49,097 nucleotides of DNA from a virus: the IMG/VR virus record IMGVR_UViG_3300021962_007214, positions 1 through 49,097 of that record, one strand, 5' to 3'. Position numbers and translations under genes: made by a program. Each line of letters begins with the position of its first letter. Position 1 is the first letter of the stretch. Of the stretch, positions 1 through 6,996 are shown in pieces. The notes under the pieces are model-generated. The model saw only the letters and a list, made by a program, of their open reading frames with translations, searched no databases and was not told the origin of the DNA.

Positions 1-32
1 TTCGTTGCATTGGGTCACTCTGCCACCGCGAC
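1..32 (-). tRNA. Partial tRNA (5' half, probably tRNA-Cys), cut by window edge
   Basis: Read on the minus strand, these bases begin GTCGCGG then TG and GCA...TGC. This fits an acceptor strand followed by a three-pair D-stem, like bacterial tRNA-Cys 5' halves. It runs off the window before the anticodon, so the identity is a guess from the D-arm pattern. It lies 6 bases downstream of tRNA-Thr and is probably co-transcribed with it. Confidence 0.5.
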
Positions 33-38
33 ATTAAA

Positions 39-114
<76 letters not shown>

Positions 115-251
115 ATGAAATTTTACCACACTCTTTCGAATGTGGGTACTAAAACACACTATGCAAATGTGCTTTAATACTCTAGGTTTTTACCACTGGT
201 AGTGTCGCCACCAGCTTCTCATCCCCTAGGCCGCCCACGTTAATAGCAATT

Positions 252-259
252 TATTTATA
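252..259 (-). promoter_or_regulatory. T4-type late promoter motif TATAAATA
   Basis: A full match to the T4 late consensus on the minus strand, reading toward the left-edge tRNAs. By the T4 spacing the start would be near 246. Confidence 0.5.
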
Positions 260-298
260 GTGCCTTGCAGGACCGCGTTCCCTATTAGCACTTTACTT

Positions 299-327
299 AC
301 TATACGATAACTTTACTGTTGTGTCAA
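299..327 (-). promoter_or_regulatory. Sigma70-like promoter for left tRNA genes
   Basis: TTGACA (327-322), a 17-base spacer and TATAGT (304-299) on the minus strand, reading toward tRNA-Thr and the partial tRNA. Confidence 0.75.
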
Positions 328-353
328 CATCTTTTTTGATCTAACACTAAAAT

Positions 354-386
354 AAAAAACCCCCGGTTGCTTCTGCTTCCGGGGGT
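354..386 (-). terminator. Rho-independent terminator of the left minus-strand operon
   Basis: On the minus strand a 7-8 base-pair GC stem (CCCCCGG/CCGGGGG, 360-366 with 379-385) with a 12-base loop is followed by six T. It ends transcription arriving from the right and separates those genes from the tRNA unit. Confidence 0.85.
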
Positions 387-418
387 CTTATAAACGTAAA
401 GTTATGCGTATAACTAGA

Positions 419-487
419 TTACGTTAAACCCCCAATATCAAGTGTAAAAGCACAGCCGTATTGGTTCACGTGCCAATTACTTGGCAT
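419..487 (-). CDS. Putative micro-protein (22 aa; 36 aa if started at 529)
   Basis: A short reading frame lies between its own promoter (536-563) and the terminator at 354-386. The inner ATG at 487 has a good Shine-Dalgarno (GGAAGGA, 3 bases upstream) and would encode MPSNWHVNQYGCAFTLDIGG plus two residues. An in-frame ATG at 529 would give 36 residues starting MMKQHISIAK, and lies 6 bases past the -10 box, so it could be leaderless. I do not recognise the product. Having a promoter, a ribosome site and a terminator for such a small unit supports a real gene, but it could instead be a small RNA. Confidence 0.4.
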   Translation of the reverse strand: MPSNWHVNQYGCAFTLDIGGLT

Positions 488-535
488 GCGTCCTTCCGGT
501 TTTGCTATTGATATATGTTGTTTCATCATAACCTT

Positions 536-563
536 ATTATACATGTTTCTAGGTTGTTGTCAA
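536..563 (-). promoter_or_regulatory. Sigma70-like promoter for the micro-gene
   Basis: TTGACA (563-558), 16-base spacer, TATAAT (541-536) on the minus strand. Only the 22/36-residue frame lies between it and the terminator at 354-386. Confidence 0.75.
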
Positions 564-606
564 CCTTTTTGTTAACTTTATTTATCTTTTTGAATTATAA
601 AGGGTT

Positions 607-927
607 TTATATACCGAAAATATCAGACATTGTTAAATTGTGTTCTTCTAAAAATCTTGTCCAATACTTTTCTTCGATAGTCCTTACTTTTGGTGTTAGG
701 TACTTTGTTTGGTACGAAAGCCAGACATCGGCTGACTTCCAATGAATTGTGTGAGGCTCTAATTCTGCATCATTGTTGGCAGCAGCATCGGCGACCATCT
801 GATGATGTTCGTTATCAGCATAGGACCATTCTTCTTGTTCTTCTGCTGATAATGTTTTGACCCAATCGTGCATACTAAAAGTTTTACCATCAGCATCCTT
901 AGGCCATGTCACATTTATAGTAGGCAT
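607..927 (-). CDS. Hypothetical protein (106 aa)
   Basis: I do not recognise this protein. It is acidic and soluble, rich in Trp, His and Glu, with no membrane segment or signal peptide. Its ATG follows the stop codon of queD with no gap, so it is translated from the same message and may work with or near QueD. It is the last gene before the terminator at 354-386. The frame is complete and the tight packing supports a real gene. Confidence 0.75.
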   Translation of the reverse strand: MPTINVTWPKDADGKTFSMHDWVKTLSAEEQEEWSYADNEHHQMVADAAANNDAELEPHTIHWKSADVWLSYQTKYLTPKVRTIEEKYWTRFLEEHNLTMSDIFGI

Positions 928-1488
928 TTAGCCTTCGTAAACTGCGCTGTTTGCACTGTGCTCAAATACTTCTGCACTACGCAACTTAACGCCTTGTCCT
1001 ACTGGGTAGCGACAGGTAAATGACTTGCCATTGGGTAGTGTATAGCTTTCACCACGTTGAAAGGTCTCCAGGATTTCCTGCATGGTATTGTATGCAAGCT
1101 CTGCAAACTTTTCGCAGCCTACGCCTTCAACGATTCGAATGTCACATACAGCACCACGTTCGTTTGGTTTCTCGCTGGCTGGATCATTATACCCGTTGAT
1201 TGTAACAAGGTCATTCATCTGTTTGAAGAATGGTAGGTGAGGATCATCGTGAGCAATAATCATAGTGTGGTCGAACATGTATTCGCTCCACTCCTTGAAT
1301 GCCTTAAGACCACCAAAGTCCATAACCCAGTTACGATCGTCTAGTGTTTCACTTTCAAACACTAGCTTGATACCAATCGAATATCCGTGCAGTAGACTGC
1401 AATGGCTATGCGAGCTGCGCCACTGTCTAAATGTGCAGCTAAGGCCGCGGTCGTTTCCGTATGTTTTTGTTGATAGATATTTTGCCAT
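928..1488 (-). CDS. queD: QueD-like 6-carboxytetrahydropterin synthase
   Basis: Member of the 6-pyruvoyl-tetrahydropterin synthase / QueD family. QueD makes 6-carboxy-tetrahydropterin from dihydroneopterin triphosphate in the pathway to queuosine and deazaguanine bases. Visible motifs are HSHCSLLHGYS (catalytic Cys plus zinc-binding His), VMDFGGLK, FDHTMII and a C-terminal EVFEH. One usual zinc ligand (HGH) is Tyr here (HGY), a variant I recall from other large phages. At 186 residues it is longer than the bacterial 120-residue enzyme. The ATG has a strong GAGGAG site 7 bases upstream, and promoter 1580-1608 drives it. No QueE, QueC or FolE is seen in this window, so the rest of the pathway must lie elsewhere or in the host. 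Confidence 0.82.
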   Translation of the reverse strand: MAKYLSTKTYGNDRGLSCTFRQWRSSHSHCSLLHGYSIGIKLVFESETLDDRNWVMDFGGLKAFKEWSEYMFDHTMIIAHDDPHLPFFKQMNDLVTINGYNDPASEKPNERGAVCDIRIVEGVGCEKFAELAYNTMQEILETFQRGESYTLPNGKSFTCRYPVGQGVKLRSAEVFEHSANSAVYEG

Positions 1489-1579
1489 TGTTATTTCTCC
1501 TCGAGTAGCAATGACACGCAGAATCTTTAAAGAGGGATGAGCGTCCTAAGTCCTCTATTACTATTTAGATAATACGTTT

Positions 1580-1608
1580 ACTATACTATAGTTTTATTGG
1601 CTTGTCAA
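1580..1608 (-). promoter_or_regulatory. Sigma70-like promoter for queD
   Basis: TTGACA (1608-1603), 17-base spacer, TATAGT (1585-1580), minus strand, leading to queD and the 106-residue gene. Confidence 0.8.
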
Positions 1609-1629
1609 CTAAAATTACGGAGTATGATT

Positions 1630-2073
1630 TTATTTACACCAACTTTGCTTTGCATCCCCGTAGTATTCGCGAGCGAAGCCGTTCTTAATAAGTTCGGCAC
1701 GTAGGCTCTTACCATCTAGAATCATGTCTCCGAGTATACGGCCGCCAAACTTATCCCACGAATATAACACAACTTGGTGCTTCTTAGCAGCCTTGATTAA
1801 ATCTTTTGTAAAGATAGAAGCTTGTTCGCCGCGCTGTTTTTCGCTTTCGCACAGACCGCGAAAACCTTTTTCAGGAGTGTCAACTCCAAACACTCTTACA
1901 GCAAGTTCTGGCTTAAGAGGAGCCGGAAGGTACGGTGCTGCAATCACCACAGTGTCACCATCTGTTACTCGCACAATTTGAGCATCATAAGTTACACCAA
2001 CTGGTGTTTTTTGTGCTAGTGCTGGTGTTGCTGAAACTAGTAGTGCTGCTACTAGCATAATGTGTTTAATCAT
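1630..2073 (-). CDS. Secreted SNase-type thermonuclease
   Basis: Staphylococcal-nuclease fold enzyme that cleaves DNA or RNA with calcium. The N-terminal 20 residues form a clear Sec signal peptide ending ALA-Q, so the enzyme is exported. Motifs: VTDGDT (36-41), VRVFGVDTPE (59-68) with the Arg and Asp/Glu of the active site, GGRILGD, and LIKNGFAREY near the end. Length 147 is normal for the mature domain plus signal. It follows the lysis genes, which suggests it degrades nucleic acid in the periplasm or lysate. Its ribosome site lies in the 3' arm of a hairpin (2080-2122) with a late promoter in the loop, so translation is probably confined to late transcripts. Confidence 0.85.
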   Translation of the reverse strand: MIKHIMLVAALLVSATPALAQKTPVGVTYDAQIVRVTDGDTVVIAAPYLPAPLKPELAVRVFGVDTPEKGFRGLCESEKQRGEQASIFTKDLIKAAKKHQVVLYSWDKFGGRILGDMILDGKSLRAELIKNGFAREYYGDAKQSWCK

Positions 2074-2079
2074 AAAAAA

Positions 2080-2122
2080 TCTCCTGTGTTGATTATAGTA
2101 GTATTTATATCAACACAGGAGA
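2080..2122 (-). promoter_or_regulatory. Hairpin sequestering the nuclease ribosome site; possible terminator
   Basis: A perfect 14-pair inverted repeat (2109-2122 with 2080-2093) with a 15-base loop. On the minus strand its 3' arm carries AGGAGA, the Shine-Dalgarno of the nuclease gene, followed by TTTTTT and the ATG. Read-through RNA from the lysis genes would form this hairpin and either terminate or hide the ribosome site. RNA started from the late motif (2102-2109) would lack the 5' arm and leave the site open. Confidence 0.85.
2102..2109 (-). promoter_or_regulatory. Late promoter TATAAATA inside the hairpin
   Basis: An exact T4 late motif begins at the top of the 5' arm and runs into the loop of the 2080-2122 hairpin. 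T4 spacing puts the start near 2096, inside the loop. Confidence 0.75.
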
Positions 2123-2135
2123 CTGCTAGACTACA

Positions 2136-2738
2136 TTAAGCCCTATAGAAAATATGATTTCCTATACGTGTAGTTTTTCTAAATTTGCGAGACCATGAAG
2201 GTTTCACGTATACGGCATGAAAGAATAGCGCACCGTGTGTAGGGTCACTTATATGACCTGCTAAGGTTTGTTTAGCTATTCTAAGACTTTCCCGCCAAGT
2301 TTCAGTGTGTTGTTTAGGTGGGGATTTTCTCATACATACCCAACTAAACTGGCAAACAGATCTGCTTCGTTGTTTCACTACATTACATATTGAATTCGGA
2401 AACAGTGAACTGTTTGATCTGTTGAGAGTGACGTGTGCTACTGCTGCTTTGCCTTTCGCACTTTCGCCACCTGCTTCATAGTAAATGTTTTTAGCCAAGC
2501 AAAGAACTTGACTATTGTTTACTACAGGTTCTCTCTTTTTAACTATAAGCATGGATGACCTGTCGGGTGCCGGTACGTATAGTGGTAGTAAGTGTTTTTC
2601 AATCTTCTCTATGTGTTGTTTTGCAACGTCTTTAGGACCTTGCTCTGCTAACGCATTAGTTGACGCAAATAAAACTCCGATTGTTAAAGCTACGACAACA
2701 TTTCTAATGGTTAGATTAATGCCTTGTTTAAGGGTCAT
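2136..2738 (-). CDS. SleB-family cell wall hydrolase (endolysin 1)
   Basis: Peptidoglycan lytic enzyme of the SleB / Hydrolase_2 family. The catalytic domain (about residues 85-200) shows NIYYEAGGES with the family Glu, then AVAHVTLNRSN, VCQFSW and ALFFHAVYV. A hydrophobic segment at 12-30 ending NALA looks like a signal or signal-arrest sequence, so it may reach the periplasm through Sec. Start chosen at the ATG with a very strong AAGGAGGAG site. It is the first of two SleB genes around a holin-like gene. Confidence 0.85.
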   Translation of the reverse strand: MTLKQGINLTIRNVVVALTIGVLFASTNALAEQGPKDVAKQHIEKIEKHLLPLYVPAPDRSSMLIVKKREPVVNNSQVLCLAKNIYYEAGGESAKGKAAVAHVTLNRSNSSLFPNSICNVVKQRSRSVCQFSWVCMRKSPPKQHTETWRESLRIAKQTLAGHISDPTHGALFFHAVYVKPSWSRKFRKTTRIGNHIFYRA

Positions 2739-2770
2739 TACTCCTCCTCCTTATAATGTTTGTTTTTGCC

Positions 2771-3100
2771 CTACTTAAAGAATATCAATGCCATCAATAT
2801 TGATTGTGCAATAAAACCAAAACCAATGATATTCAACGCTACGAAATTTCTTTCCAAGGTTGCCTTGATATAGAAAAGTCCTAACGCAGCCCAAAGAAGA
2901 ATAACCATATCAATGGGCGGTGTGTTGTCTGTAATTCCCGTCATCAGTCCAAGTAAGGAAGGAACTGTGACAGCATGGAGCGCAATTAGAGCAGTCCAAC
3001 CGATAGTATCGATTGAAACTTTTCTAATGCTGTTCTTAAACTCTTGCACACCTTTATCAAAAAAGTGTGTTAGTTTGAGCTTGAGAATTTCTGTATTCAT
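2771..3100 (-). CDS. Holin-like membrane protein (109 aa)
   Basis: Three likely membrane helices: about 33-54, 63-82 and 87-108, with a charged N-terminal stretch before them. Size and topology fit a class I holin, which would open the inner membrane at lysis time. No family motif is visible; the call rests on size, topology and position between two SleB-type endolysins, with a 4-base overlap with the upstream one. It could also be an antiholin or another small membrane protein. Confidence 0.6.
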   Translation of the reverse strand: MNTEILKLKLTHFFDKGVQEFKNSIRKVSIDTIGWTALIALHAVTVPSLLGLMTGITDNTPPIDMVILLWAALGLFYIKATLERNFVALNIIGFGFIAQSILMALIFFK

Positions 3101-3642
3101 GATGTTTCTTTACCTTTGTAAAAAATATGCTGACCGATTTTAGTAATCTTTTTAAGACCCCAATTCGGGCTTACATAATCAGCATGATAAAATAGTGCCT
3201 TATCGAGCGACTCTAGTTTAAAGTCTTCTACTAGAACCATCTTTGCTACTCGATAACTTTCGTCATAACTTTCTTGATCGATAGGACGATTTCTATGCTT
3301 AGAATCGCAGTACCAGCTAAACTGGCATACTACTTTTCTAGTAAATTTATTTTTCTGATACACTACGCCGCAAACGTTGTTAGGAAAATCCGGGCTCTGT
3401 GTACGATTAAGTGTAACTTGGGCTACAGCAACTTTACCTTCAAATGGTTCGTTGCCTGCTTCCCTATAAATGTTTATTGCAAGACAATCCAAATCTTTTT
3501 GAATTTGCTCAGCTGACGCTGTGGTCATTCCTGTTTTAGTATCGGTGTGGCTAAACTTATATGCTGTTACTGTTGAGGTCAATAGACCTACAATTGCAAT
3601 ACCAGCAAGAAGATTAACTCCCCTCAATGAATTTTCTAACAT
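3097..3642 (-). CDS. SleB-family cell wall hydrolase (endolysin 2)
   Basis: Second SleB-type peptidoglycan hydrolase. The domain shows NIYREAGNEP with the family Glu, VAVAQVTLNRTQ, VCQFSWYC, ALFYHADYVSPNWG and GQHIFYKG. The N-terminus (MLENSLRGVNLLAGIAIVGL) is a signal anchor. I chose the ATG at 3642 because GGAGG lies 6 bases before it; an in-frame ATG at 3699 lacks this. It is clearly related to, but well diverged from, the 2136-2738 protein. First gene of the lysis operon after promoter 3717-3745. Confidence 0.85.
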   Translation of the reverse strand: MLENSLRGVNLLAGIAIVGLLTSTVTAYKFSHTDTKTGMTTASAEQIQKDLDCLAINIYREAGNEPFEGKVAVAQVTLNRTQSPDFPNNVCGVVYQKNKFTRKVVCQFSWYCDSKHRNRPIDQESYDESYRVAKMVLVEDFKLESLDKALFYHADYVSPNWGLKKITKIGQHIFYKGKETS

Positions 3643-3716
3643 GTACTTCCTCCTTGTGGGCATATGCCCTCGGTTGGTGGTAATGGAACCTATTGACAAC
3701 TTTACATTGTCTTTAT

Positions 3717-3745
3717 AGTATACAATACTAAAACGGATTTGTCAA
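3717..3745 (-). promoter_or_regulatory. Sigma70-like promoter of the lysis operon
   Basis: TTGACA (3745-3740), 17-base spacer, TATACT (3722-3717), minus strand, leading to the SleB-holin-SleB genes. Confidence 0.8.
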
Positions 3746-3766
3746 GTCTATGTGTTGTTGGGCACG

Positions 3767-4054
3767 TTAAGCTAACTTGATAGATGAAGTAGCTTCTATG
3801 TATGCTTTTGCAATTTCGGCGTCTGTGGGCGCATGTGCAATAACAGTGTGTTTATTTAGCTTAGTTGTCTCTGGTTGAGCAGTCATCATCCAGGGTACAA
3901 TTCCCATTCCCTGCTGTCCCATAGCTAAAGTACTGGGTTTTTTAATATGAATCTCCGAGTCTGTTTCATTAACAAACCTTCCTAATACTTCTTCTCCAGT
4001 AAGAAGTTTAATACTAACAATATCCCCCGCGGCAAGCGGCTTTTGAATTAACAT
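3767..4054 (-). CDS. Sm-like (Lsm-fold) protein, copy 1
   Basis: Small protein with an Sm1-like pattern: GDIVSIKLLTGEEVLGRFVN, then a beta strand and a polar C-terminal tail. It is similar in layout to the 35428-35742 protein. Sm-like proteins of putative cyanophage origin are known from a crystal structure of a marine metagenomic protein. They form rings and may bind RNA, but their role in phage is unsettled. No late motif was found; an AAAGG site lies upstream of the ATG. It is alone between the lysis promoter and a gene-poor stretch. Confidence 0.6.
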   Translation of the reverse strand: MLIQKPLAAGDIVSIKLLTGEEVLGRFVNETDSEIHIKKPSTLAMGQQGMGIVPWMMTAQPETTKLNKHTVIAHAPTDAEIAKAYIEATSSIKLA

Positions 4055-4061
4055 GTATTTT

Positions 4062-4354
4062 ACCTTTTCGTATATTCTATTTAATGTTTTTTAGCTTATT
4101 ATACCGCTCTTATTGATACTATATATTGCGCTTTATCTTGTTTTTAACACGCTTTATCGCCAGCACCTAAAAACACACCGTTTTCTAATGATTTTTTAAT
4201 GTTTGCGTAAATAATAGCGTGGACAGAATATGTTCAGTCTAACAAGTAATGTTTTTTGCGTCCCTCTTAGAATACGCTATATAGTAGCCCAGTGCTGCAA
4301 CTGACTGTCCTAATTTAAGAGTAATTGGTAGGCGCCTACCAAATACTTTTATAA
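4062..4354 (-). pseudogene. Gene-poor stretch with possible gene remnants
   Basis: There is no intact gene with a normal start. Two protein-like open stretches lie in different minus-strand frames: one ends about 4246 and includes LGYYIAYSKRDAKN, and one near 4150-4235 includes YANIKKSLENGVFLGAGD. They are split by stop codons, as expected for a small decayed gene. An 18-base perfect palindrome, TTGGTAGGCGCCTACCAA, lies at 4325-4342. This may equally be chance coding in AT-rich DNA. Confidence 0.3.
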
Positions 4355-5104
4355 TTACAATATTATTGTTTCTTCTTGTATGTCAACAGGTATATTAACT
4401 GTGCCTGCGATTTGTTTCATTGCATCGACTCTCGATGCTGTATCTCTACTGCTGTGTAAATGAATTATATTAGCATCTGTAAATTTACAACCATTCCAAT
4501 CTTCTGCAAAAGGTATATTTAAGTTAAAGATCTGAAAGGCCATCTTTGGATCATGTACCTCAGATACATCTAGACCTTGACTCCACAACTGATAATTGTG
4601 AATTAACTGTCCCCAACTCCAATCATTTTCCTTGTGTGTAAACCATTTGTCCATAAGCCTTTCACCTAAGTCCCAAACTTGTGGATCCATCTCTGCTGGA
4701 TAGTATCTAACATCATCGTTAAAATAGTGTGGTATTTCTTCGTGGGTTTTAGGATCAGTATAGTTAAACATCATCATGTCATTGTATCTACCAAACACTT
4801 CGGTAGGTTTCAAAAACATAGTATCTGCACCCATACATAAAATGTTACAAGGTTCTTTGTGCCAAAGCTCTTTGATCATATACCAATGTGCGATTTGATA
4901 TGCCCTAGAATCTAGCACCGGTGCAGTAAATTTAATTTCTTCCCACTCACCTTGTAGATAAGTTTTTGCACTGCTTCTGCTGATAGAATACATGTTCTCA
5001 TAGTCTACTAGATCTCGCTCAGCCTTTGGATTGTCTCCAGTGCCTTTCCAATATCCCCAGTGTTTTATAATTGGGCGCACAGCGCCAATAAGATAATTTT
5101 TCAT
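4355..5104 (-). CDS. Putative glycosyltransferase
   Basis: Probable sugar transferase of GT-A type. The best evidence is a hydrophobic strand followed by CMGADTMFLKP (about 90-100), which resembles the metal-binding DxD region, and WGQLIHNYQLW and IIHLHSSRDTASR later in the chain. No membrane segment, so it is cytoplasmic. It is the last gene of the seven-gene sugar operon and is the natural step that would transfer the finished sugar. Substrate and acceptor are unknown. Confidence 0.6.
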   Translation of the reverse strand: MKNYLIGAVRPIIKHWGYWKGTGDNPKAERDLVDYENMYSISRSSAKTYLQGEWEEIKFTAPVLDSRAYQIAHWYMIKELWHKEPCNILCMGADTMFLKPTEVFGRYNDMMMFNYTDPKTHEEIPHYFNDDVRYYPAEMDPQVWDLGERLMDKWFTHKENDWSWGQLIHNYQLWSQGLDVSEVHDPKMAFQIFNLNIPFAEDWNGCKFTDANIIHLHSSRDTASRVDAMKQIAGTVNIPVDIQEETIIL

Positions 5105-5108
5105 AGTT

Positions 5109-6059
5109 TCACCAAATAAAGTTTTCTTTATAATATTTTACAATTTTTACAAGCTCATCGTCAAAATTGGCTTTTGGGTTCCAACCTAAAGATTTAAGCT
5201 TACTATCGTCAATAGCATATCTAACATCTTGACCAGGTCGCTCATAATTTGTATCTAAATAGTTTTCTTCGTTTTCTGTTAGTCCTAAAAGATTGATAAT
5301 CTTTCTCGCAACTACAATATTTTGTTCTTCGAACGTGCCTGAGATATTATAAATCTCATTAACAATACCTTTTTCCATAATTGTTATTACAGCTTCGGCA
5401 GTATCACTTGCATGTAACCACGTTCTACGTGGTGTTCCTTTGTTGTGTAACAAAACTTTTTTGCCCAGCGTTAGATACTTAATAGCGTGTGGTATAAACT
5501 TTTCAGTATACTGACCAATGCCATAGTTGTTTGTAGGTCTAACAATTACATAAGGTAAGTTATATGTTCGGGCCCAAGCAATAACTAACATATCAGCAGC
5601 AGCTTTTGTTGCGCTGTAAGGGTTGCTTGGCTTTAACAGGTCTGTTTCTTTGTGAAAGCCTTGATCTATGTCACCATATACTTCGTCAGTACTGAAATGC
5701 AGTAGAACAGGAGTCTTTTTTCTACCACTAATTTTTGTCCTAATAAGTTCTAAGATATTATGAACGCCACTAATGTTACTATCTACAAATTCGATACTAC
5801 TAACAATGCTGTTGTCTACGTGAGTTTCTGCGGCAGTATTAATAAAATAATCGCAGTCATGAATCATTGTTAGTTCATTAATGTCTTTATTTTCAAACTT
5901 AAAATTCTTGTATGTTAGCAGATCATTGAGAAGATTCCAATTGGCAGCATATGTACCTTTGTCAACTCCACAGACATACCAGCCTTTTTCTAAACAAGAT
6001 TTAGCAACGTGATAGCCGATAAATCCTAAACATCCTGTAACATATACAGTTTTATACAT
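5109..6059 (-). CDS. rmlB: RmlB-like dTDP-glucose 4,6-dehydratase
   Basis: Extended short-chain dehydrogenase with the features of NDP-glucose 4,6-dehydratases. It has the Rossmann motif GCLGFIG (9-15), AAETHVDNS, STDEVYGD with the catalytic Asp-Glu, the YSATK catalytic pair, RPTNNYG, and a C-terminal RPGQDVRYAID. At 316 residues it is slightly shorter than RmlB. It makes a 4-keto-6-deoxy sugar nucleotide, the usual substrate for the RfbH-type dehydrase encoded upstream in the same operon. Whether the nucleotide is dTDP or CDP cannot be told from sequence. It overlaps the preceding gene by 8 bases. Confidence 0.85.
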   Translation of the reverse strand: MYKTVYVTGCLGFIGYHVAKSCLEKGWYVCGVDKGTYAANWNLLNDLLTYKNFKFENKDINELTMIHDCDYFINTAAETHVDNSIVSSIEFVDSNISGVHNILELIRTKISGRKKTPVLLHFSTDEVYGDIDQGFHKETDLLKPSNPYSATKAAADMLVIAWARTYNLPYVIVRPTNNYGIGQYTEKFIPHAIKYLTLGKKVLLHNKGTPRRTWLHASDTAEAVITIMEKGIVNEIYNISGTFEEQNIVVARKIINLLGLTENEENYLDTNYERPGQDVRYAIDDSKLKSLGWNPKANFDDELVKIVKYYKENFIW

Positions 6060-6996
6060 AGAGCCATTCCTGATTGTTCAAATACCAATTGACAGTTTGC
6101 TCAAGCCTTTGTTGATAAGAAACTGGTTCAGTCCAGCCCTTTGCATAAAACTTGTGTGGATCTACGGAATAACATAAATCGTGCCCGGGTCTGTCAACTG
6201 GTATAAAGTTATAATTTAGTTTTTTACTCATTATGTCCGCTATATTATTGGCGAACTCAAAATTGTTAATAAACTTGTTTCCGGCGCTGTTCCATTTTTC
6301 GCACAAGTCCTGTTGTTTGTTAATTACAAAGTCTGTGTGACTAGCAACGTCCCCTGCATAGAACCACCGGCGCCCGCCTATTTGATTTTCCTTGCCTACA
6401 TGAATGTCCAATGTCTCATTGTTAAGCAATTTTTTAATAATAATTGTAGGCAGTCTATTTGGCTGGCACATTGGACCAAAGGTATTATTAATGTGTATAA
6501 TACTTACTGGCAATTTGTATGTATGAGAGTAACTCACGCAAAGCTCTTCGCCCGAAGCCTTTGATGCTGCATACGGACTGTTAGAATGATACGCATCATT
6601 CTCTCCGCTGTCATTACCGATTGGAATCGGGCCAAACACTTCACCAGAACTGTAATAAACAAATTTTTTAAGATTAATATGTCTCGCTAGTTCTAATAGA
6701 TTCAATGTTCCTATTACATTATCTAAAACAGAATCAACTGGTGCGCTAATGCTATCAGCTGCACTAGGATTTGCACCAGCATGAAGAATAATATCTATGT
6801 CTTTAAAGGTATCAAAATTATATGGGTCTCTAATATTGTGTTCTACTATTTTAATCTTATCAGAGAACTCAGAAATTCTTTTTAGATTTTTTGTTCCTGG
6901 TCGAACCAAACAGATAACATTATTATTTTCACAAAAATGCTCAACGAGATAACGACCTATAAATCCTGTTGCGCCTGTAATTAATATATTATTCAT
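6052..6996 (-). CDS. NAD-dependent sugar epimerase/dehydratase
   Basis: Extended SDR family enzyme: GATGFIGRY (Rossmann), LHAGANPSAADS, YYSSGEVFGP, SPYAASKASGE with the Tyr-Lys pair, NNTFGP and a final VDRPGHDLCYSVDP. It probably epimerises, reduces or dehydrates a sugar nucleotide in the same pathway as its RmlB-like neighbour. I start it at the ATG at 6996, which overlaps the stop of the methyltransferase gene (ATGA), rather than 18 codons upstream where it would lie inside that gene. Exact substrate unknown. Confidence 0.8.
   Translation of the reverse strand: MNNILITGATGFIGRYLVEHFCENNNVICLVRPGTKNLKRISEFSDKIKIVEHNIRDPYNFDTFKDIDIILHAGANPSAADSISAPVDSVLDNVIGTLNLLELARHINLKKFVYYSSGEVFGPIPIGNDSGENDAYHSNSPYAASKASGEELCVSYSHTYKLPVSIIHINNTFGPMCQPNRLPTIIIKKLLNNETLDIHVGKENQIGGRRWFYAGDVASHTDFVINKQQDLCEKWNSAGNKFINNFEFANNIADIMSKKLNYNFIPVDRPGHDLCYSVDPHKFYAKGWTEPVSYQQRLEQTVNWYLNNQEWLYV

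Larger units (their letters stand above)
115..418. other. Intergenic leader region upstream of tRNA-Thr
   Basis: I find no convincing gene here. It holds a small hairpin just before tRNA-Thr (about 127-146), a late motif (252-259), a sigma70-like promoter (299-327) and the terminator of the leftward operon (354-386). The stretch at 165-245 is GC-richer than its surroundings and could be structured leader RNA, but I could not assign it to a family. Confidence 0.5.

Noticed and set aside
180-250. Ten-codon frame MRSWWRHYQW and a possible tRNA in the left leader
   Set aside because: The frame is too short and overlaps its own ribosome site; no cloverleaf or T-loop could be drawn.
515-745. Plus-strand open frame of 76 codons
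   Set aside because: It is antisense to the 106-residue gene and to the promoter at 536-563, and has no ribosome site. Many similar frames opposite real genes were left out for the same reason.
3693-3721. Plus-strand promoter-like TTGACA...TAGTAT
   Set aside because: It overlaps the better minus-strand promoter, has a poor -10 box, and would only read antisense to the Sm-like gene.
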